The position numbers and the translations under genes were made by a program. 6,995 bases of DNA, taken from positions 2,132 to 9,126 of the forward strand of contig PMCY01000041.1 of NCBI GenBank assembly GCA_003154255.1. The letters are read 5' to 3'. This document shows positions 6,526-6,995 of this stretch, one piece after another. The DNA comes from Candidatus Aminicenantota bacterium (GTDB lineage Bacteria > Acidobacteriota > Aminicenantia > Aminicenantales > UBA4085). The notes beneath the pieces are model-generated. The model made no database searches. It saw only the letters and a program-made list of their open reading frames with translations, and was not told the origin of the DNA. Numbering within the stretch: position 1 is the stretch's first letter; each line of letters starts with the position of its first letter.

Positions 6526-6553
6526 GCGGATCCTGGATCAAAGGACGCTTCCG

Positions 6554-6995
6554 ATGAAAAGACTCGTCATCCTCGGGGCCGGGACGGGCGGGACCGTTAT
6601 GGCCAACCTCCTGCGCAGGCGCCTTCGCCGCGCCGACTGGACGATCAACGTCATCGACCGGGATAACGAACACTTTTATCAGCCCGGGTTCCTGTTCCTT
6701 CCCTTCGGTTTCTTGACCAAAAAACAGATCGTCAAGCCCAAATCAAAGTTCCTGCCCAAGGGCGTCGAGTTCATCATGGCCGAGATCGATCGCATCGATC
6801 CCGCCGCCAGCGAAGTCGTCCTGAAGGATAGGGGCAAGATCCCTTATGACTACCTCATCGTCGCCACCGGCGCTTGGATCCAACCCGCCGAAACGCCGGG
6901 CATGATCGAGGGCTGGCGGGATACGATCTTCGACTTTTACACGCCGGAAGGGGCGGAAGCCCTGGCCGAAAAGTTGAAGGGATTCCCGGGCGGGA
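6554..6995 (+). CDS. Sulfide:quinone oxidoreductase-like FAD/NAD(P)-binding protein (N-terminal part, cut by the window edge)
   Basis: The start is ATG 6554, with AAGGA 8 bases upstream; 147 codons are visible before the right edge. Residues 4-16 carry the dinucleotide-binding fold (VILGAGTGGTV), followed by the acidic strand end VIDRD (33-37) that contacts the FAD ribose. HFYQPGFLFLPFG (40-52) is typical of the sulfide:quinone oxidoreductase and flavocytochrome c sulfide dehydrogenase group. YDYLIVATG (98-106) is the second FAD motif, and FYTPEGAEAL (128-137) is also common in this group. Members oxidise sulfide or related sulfur species and pass electrons to quinone at the membrane; some relatives have other or unknown substrates. 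The redox cysteines that define true enzymes lie further on, and the visible part has no cysteine, so function is provisional. The consensus -10 and adjoining palindrome suggest a regulated gene, in keeping with a response to sulfide or redox state, but this is inference. Confidence 0.83.
   Translation, partial: MKRLVILGAGTGGTVMANLLRRRLRRADWTINVIDRDNEHFYQPGFLFLPFGFLTKKQIVKPKSKFLPKGVEFIMAEIDRIDPAASEVVLKDRGKIPYDYLIVATGAWIQPAETPGMIEGWRDTIFDFYTPEGAEALAEKLKGFPGG

Overview
The window is a GC-rich stretch of bacterial chromosome with strongly G/C-biased third codon positions, Shine-Dalgarno leaders and tight gene packing. It has five protein genes, two of them cut by the window edges. Exported glycan- and amide-hydrolysing enzymes sit next to lipid and redox metabolism genes. 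Together with the GC content and the AGGA/GGAG-type ribosome sites, this would suit an Acidobacteriota or Aminicenantes-like heterotroph. That placement is a guess from style, not from a marker gene. I see no rRNA, tRNA, CRISPR array, transposase or phage gene.

Layout. (1) 1-800, minus strand: the N-terminal 266 residues of an exported glycoside hydrolase family 38 (alpha-mannosidase-like) enzyme, running off the left edge. (2) 801-944: a divergent intergenic region with a reasonable promoter for the mannosidase and a weaker one for the rightward genes. (3) 945-2018 and 2037-4448, plus strand: a probable two-gene operon (17-base gap). It encodes a secreted beta-propeller protein with six Asp-box (BNR) repeats, then a membrane-anchored penicillin-amidase-family Ntn hydrolase with an intact nucleophile Ser257. 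(4) 4449-4586: a short convergent gap holding an interrupted inverted repeat that starts inside the amidase stop codon, and a compact GC hairpin. (5) 4587-6293, minus strand: an AMP-forming long-chain acyl-CoA synthetase with all its core motifs. (6) 6294-6553: a divergent regulatory region with a promoter on each side, a perfect 9-bp-arm palindrome beside a consensus TATAAT, a matching half-site at the synthetase promoter, and a separate 16-bp GC palindrome. (7) 6554-6995, plus strand: the first 147 residues of a sulfide:quinone-oxidoreductase-like flavoprotein, running off the right edge.

How they may work together. The mannosidase, propeller protein and amidase are all predicted to act outside the cytoplasm and could share a role in breaking down or processing extracellular polymers or acylated compounds; that link is inference. 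The acyl-CoA synthetase and the flavoprotein are divergent and share the octamer ATAGGATT in their control regions, which suggests one regulator may control both. I found no clear previously undescribed multi-gene system. The shared regulatory motif is the most distinctive signal.
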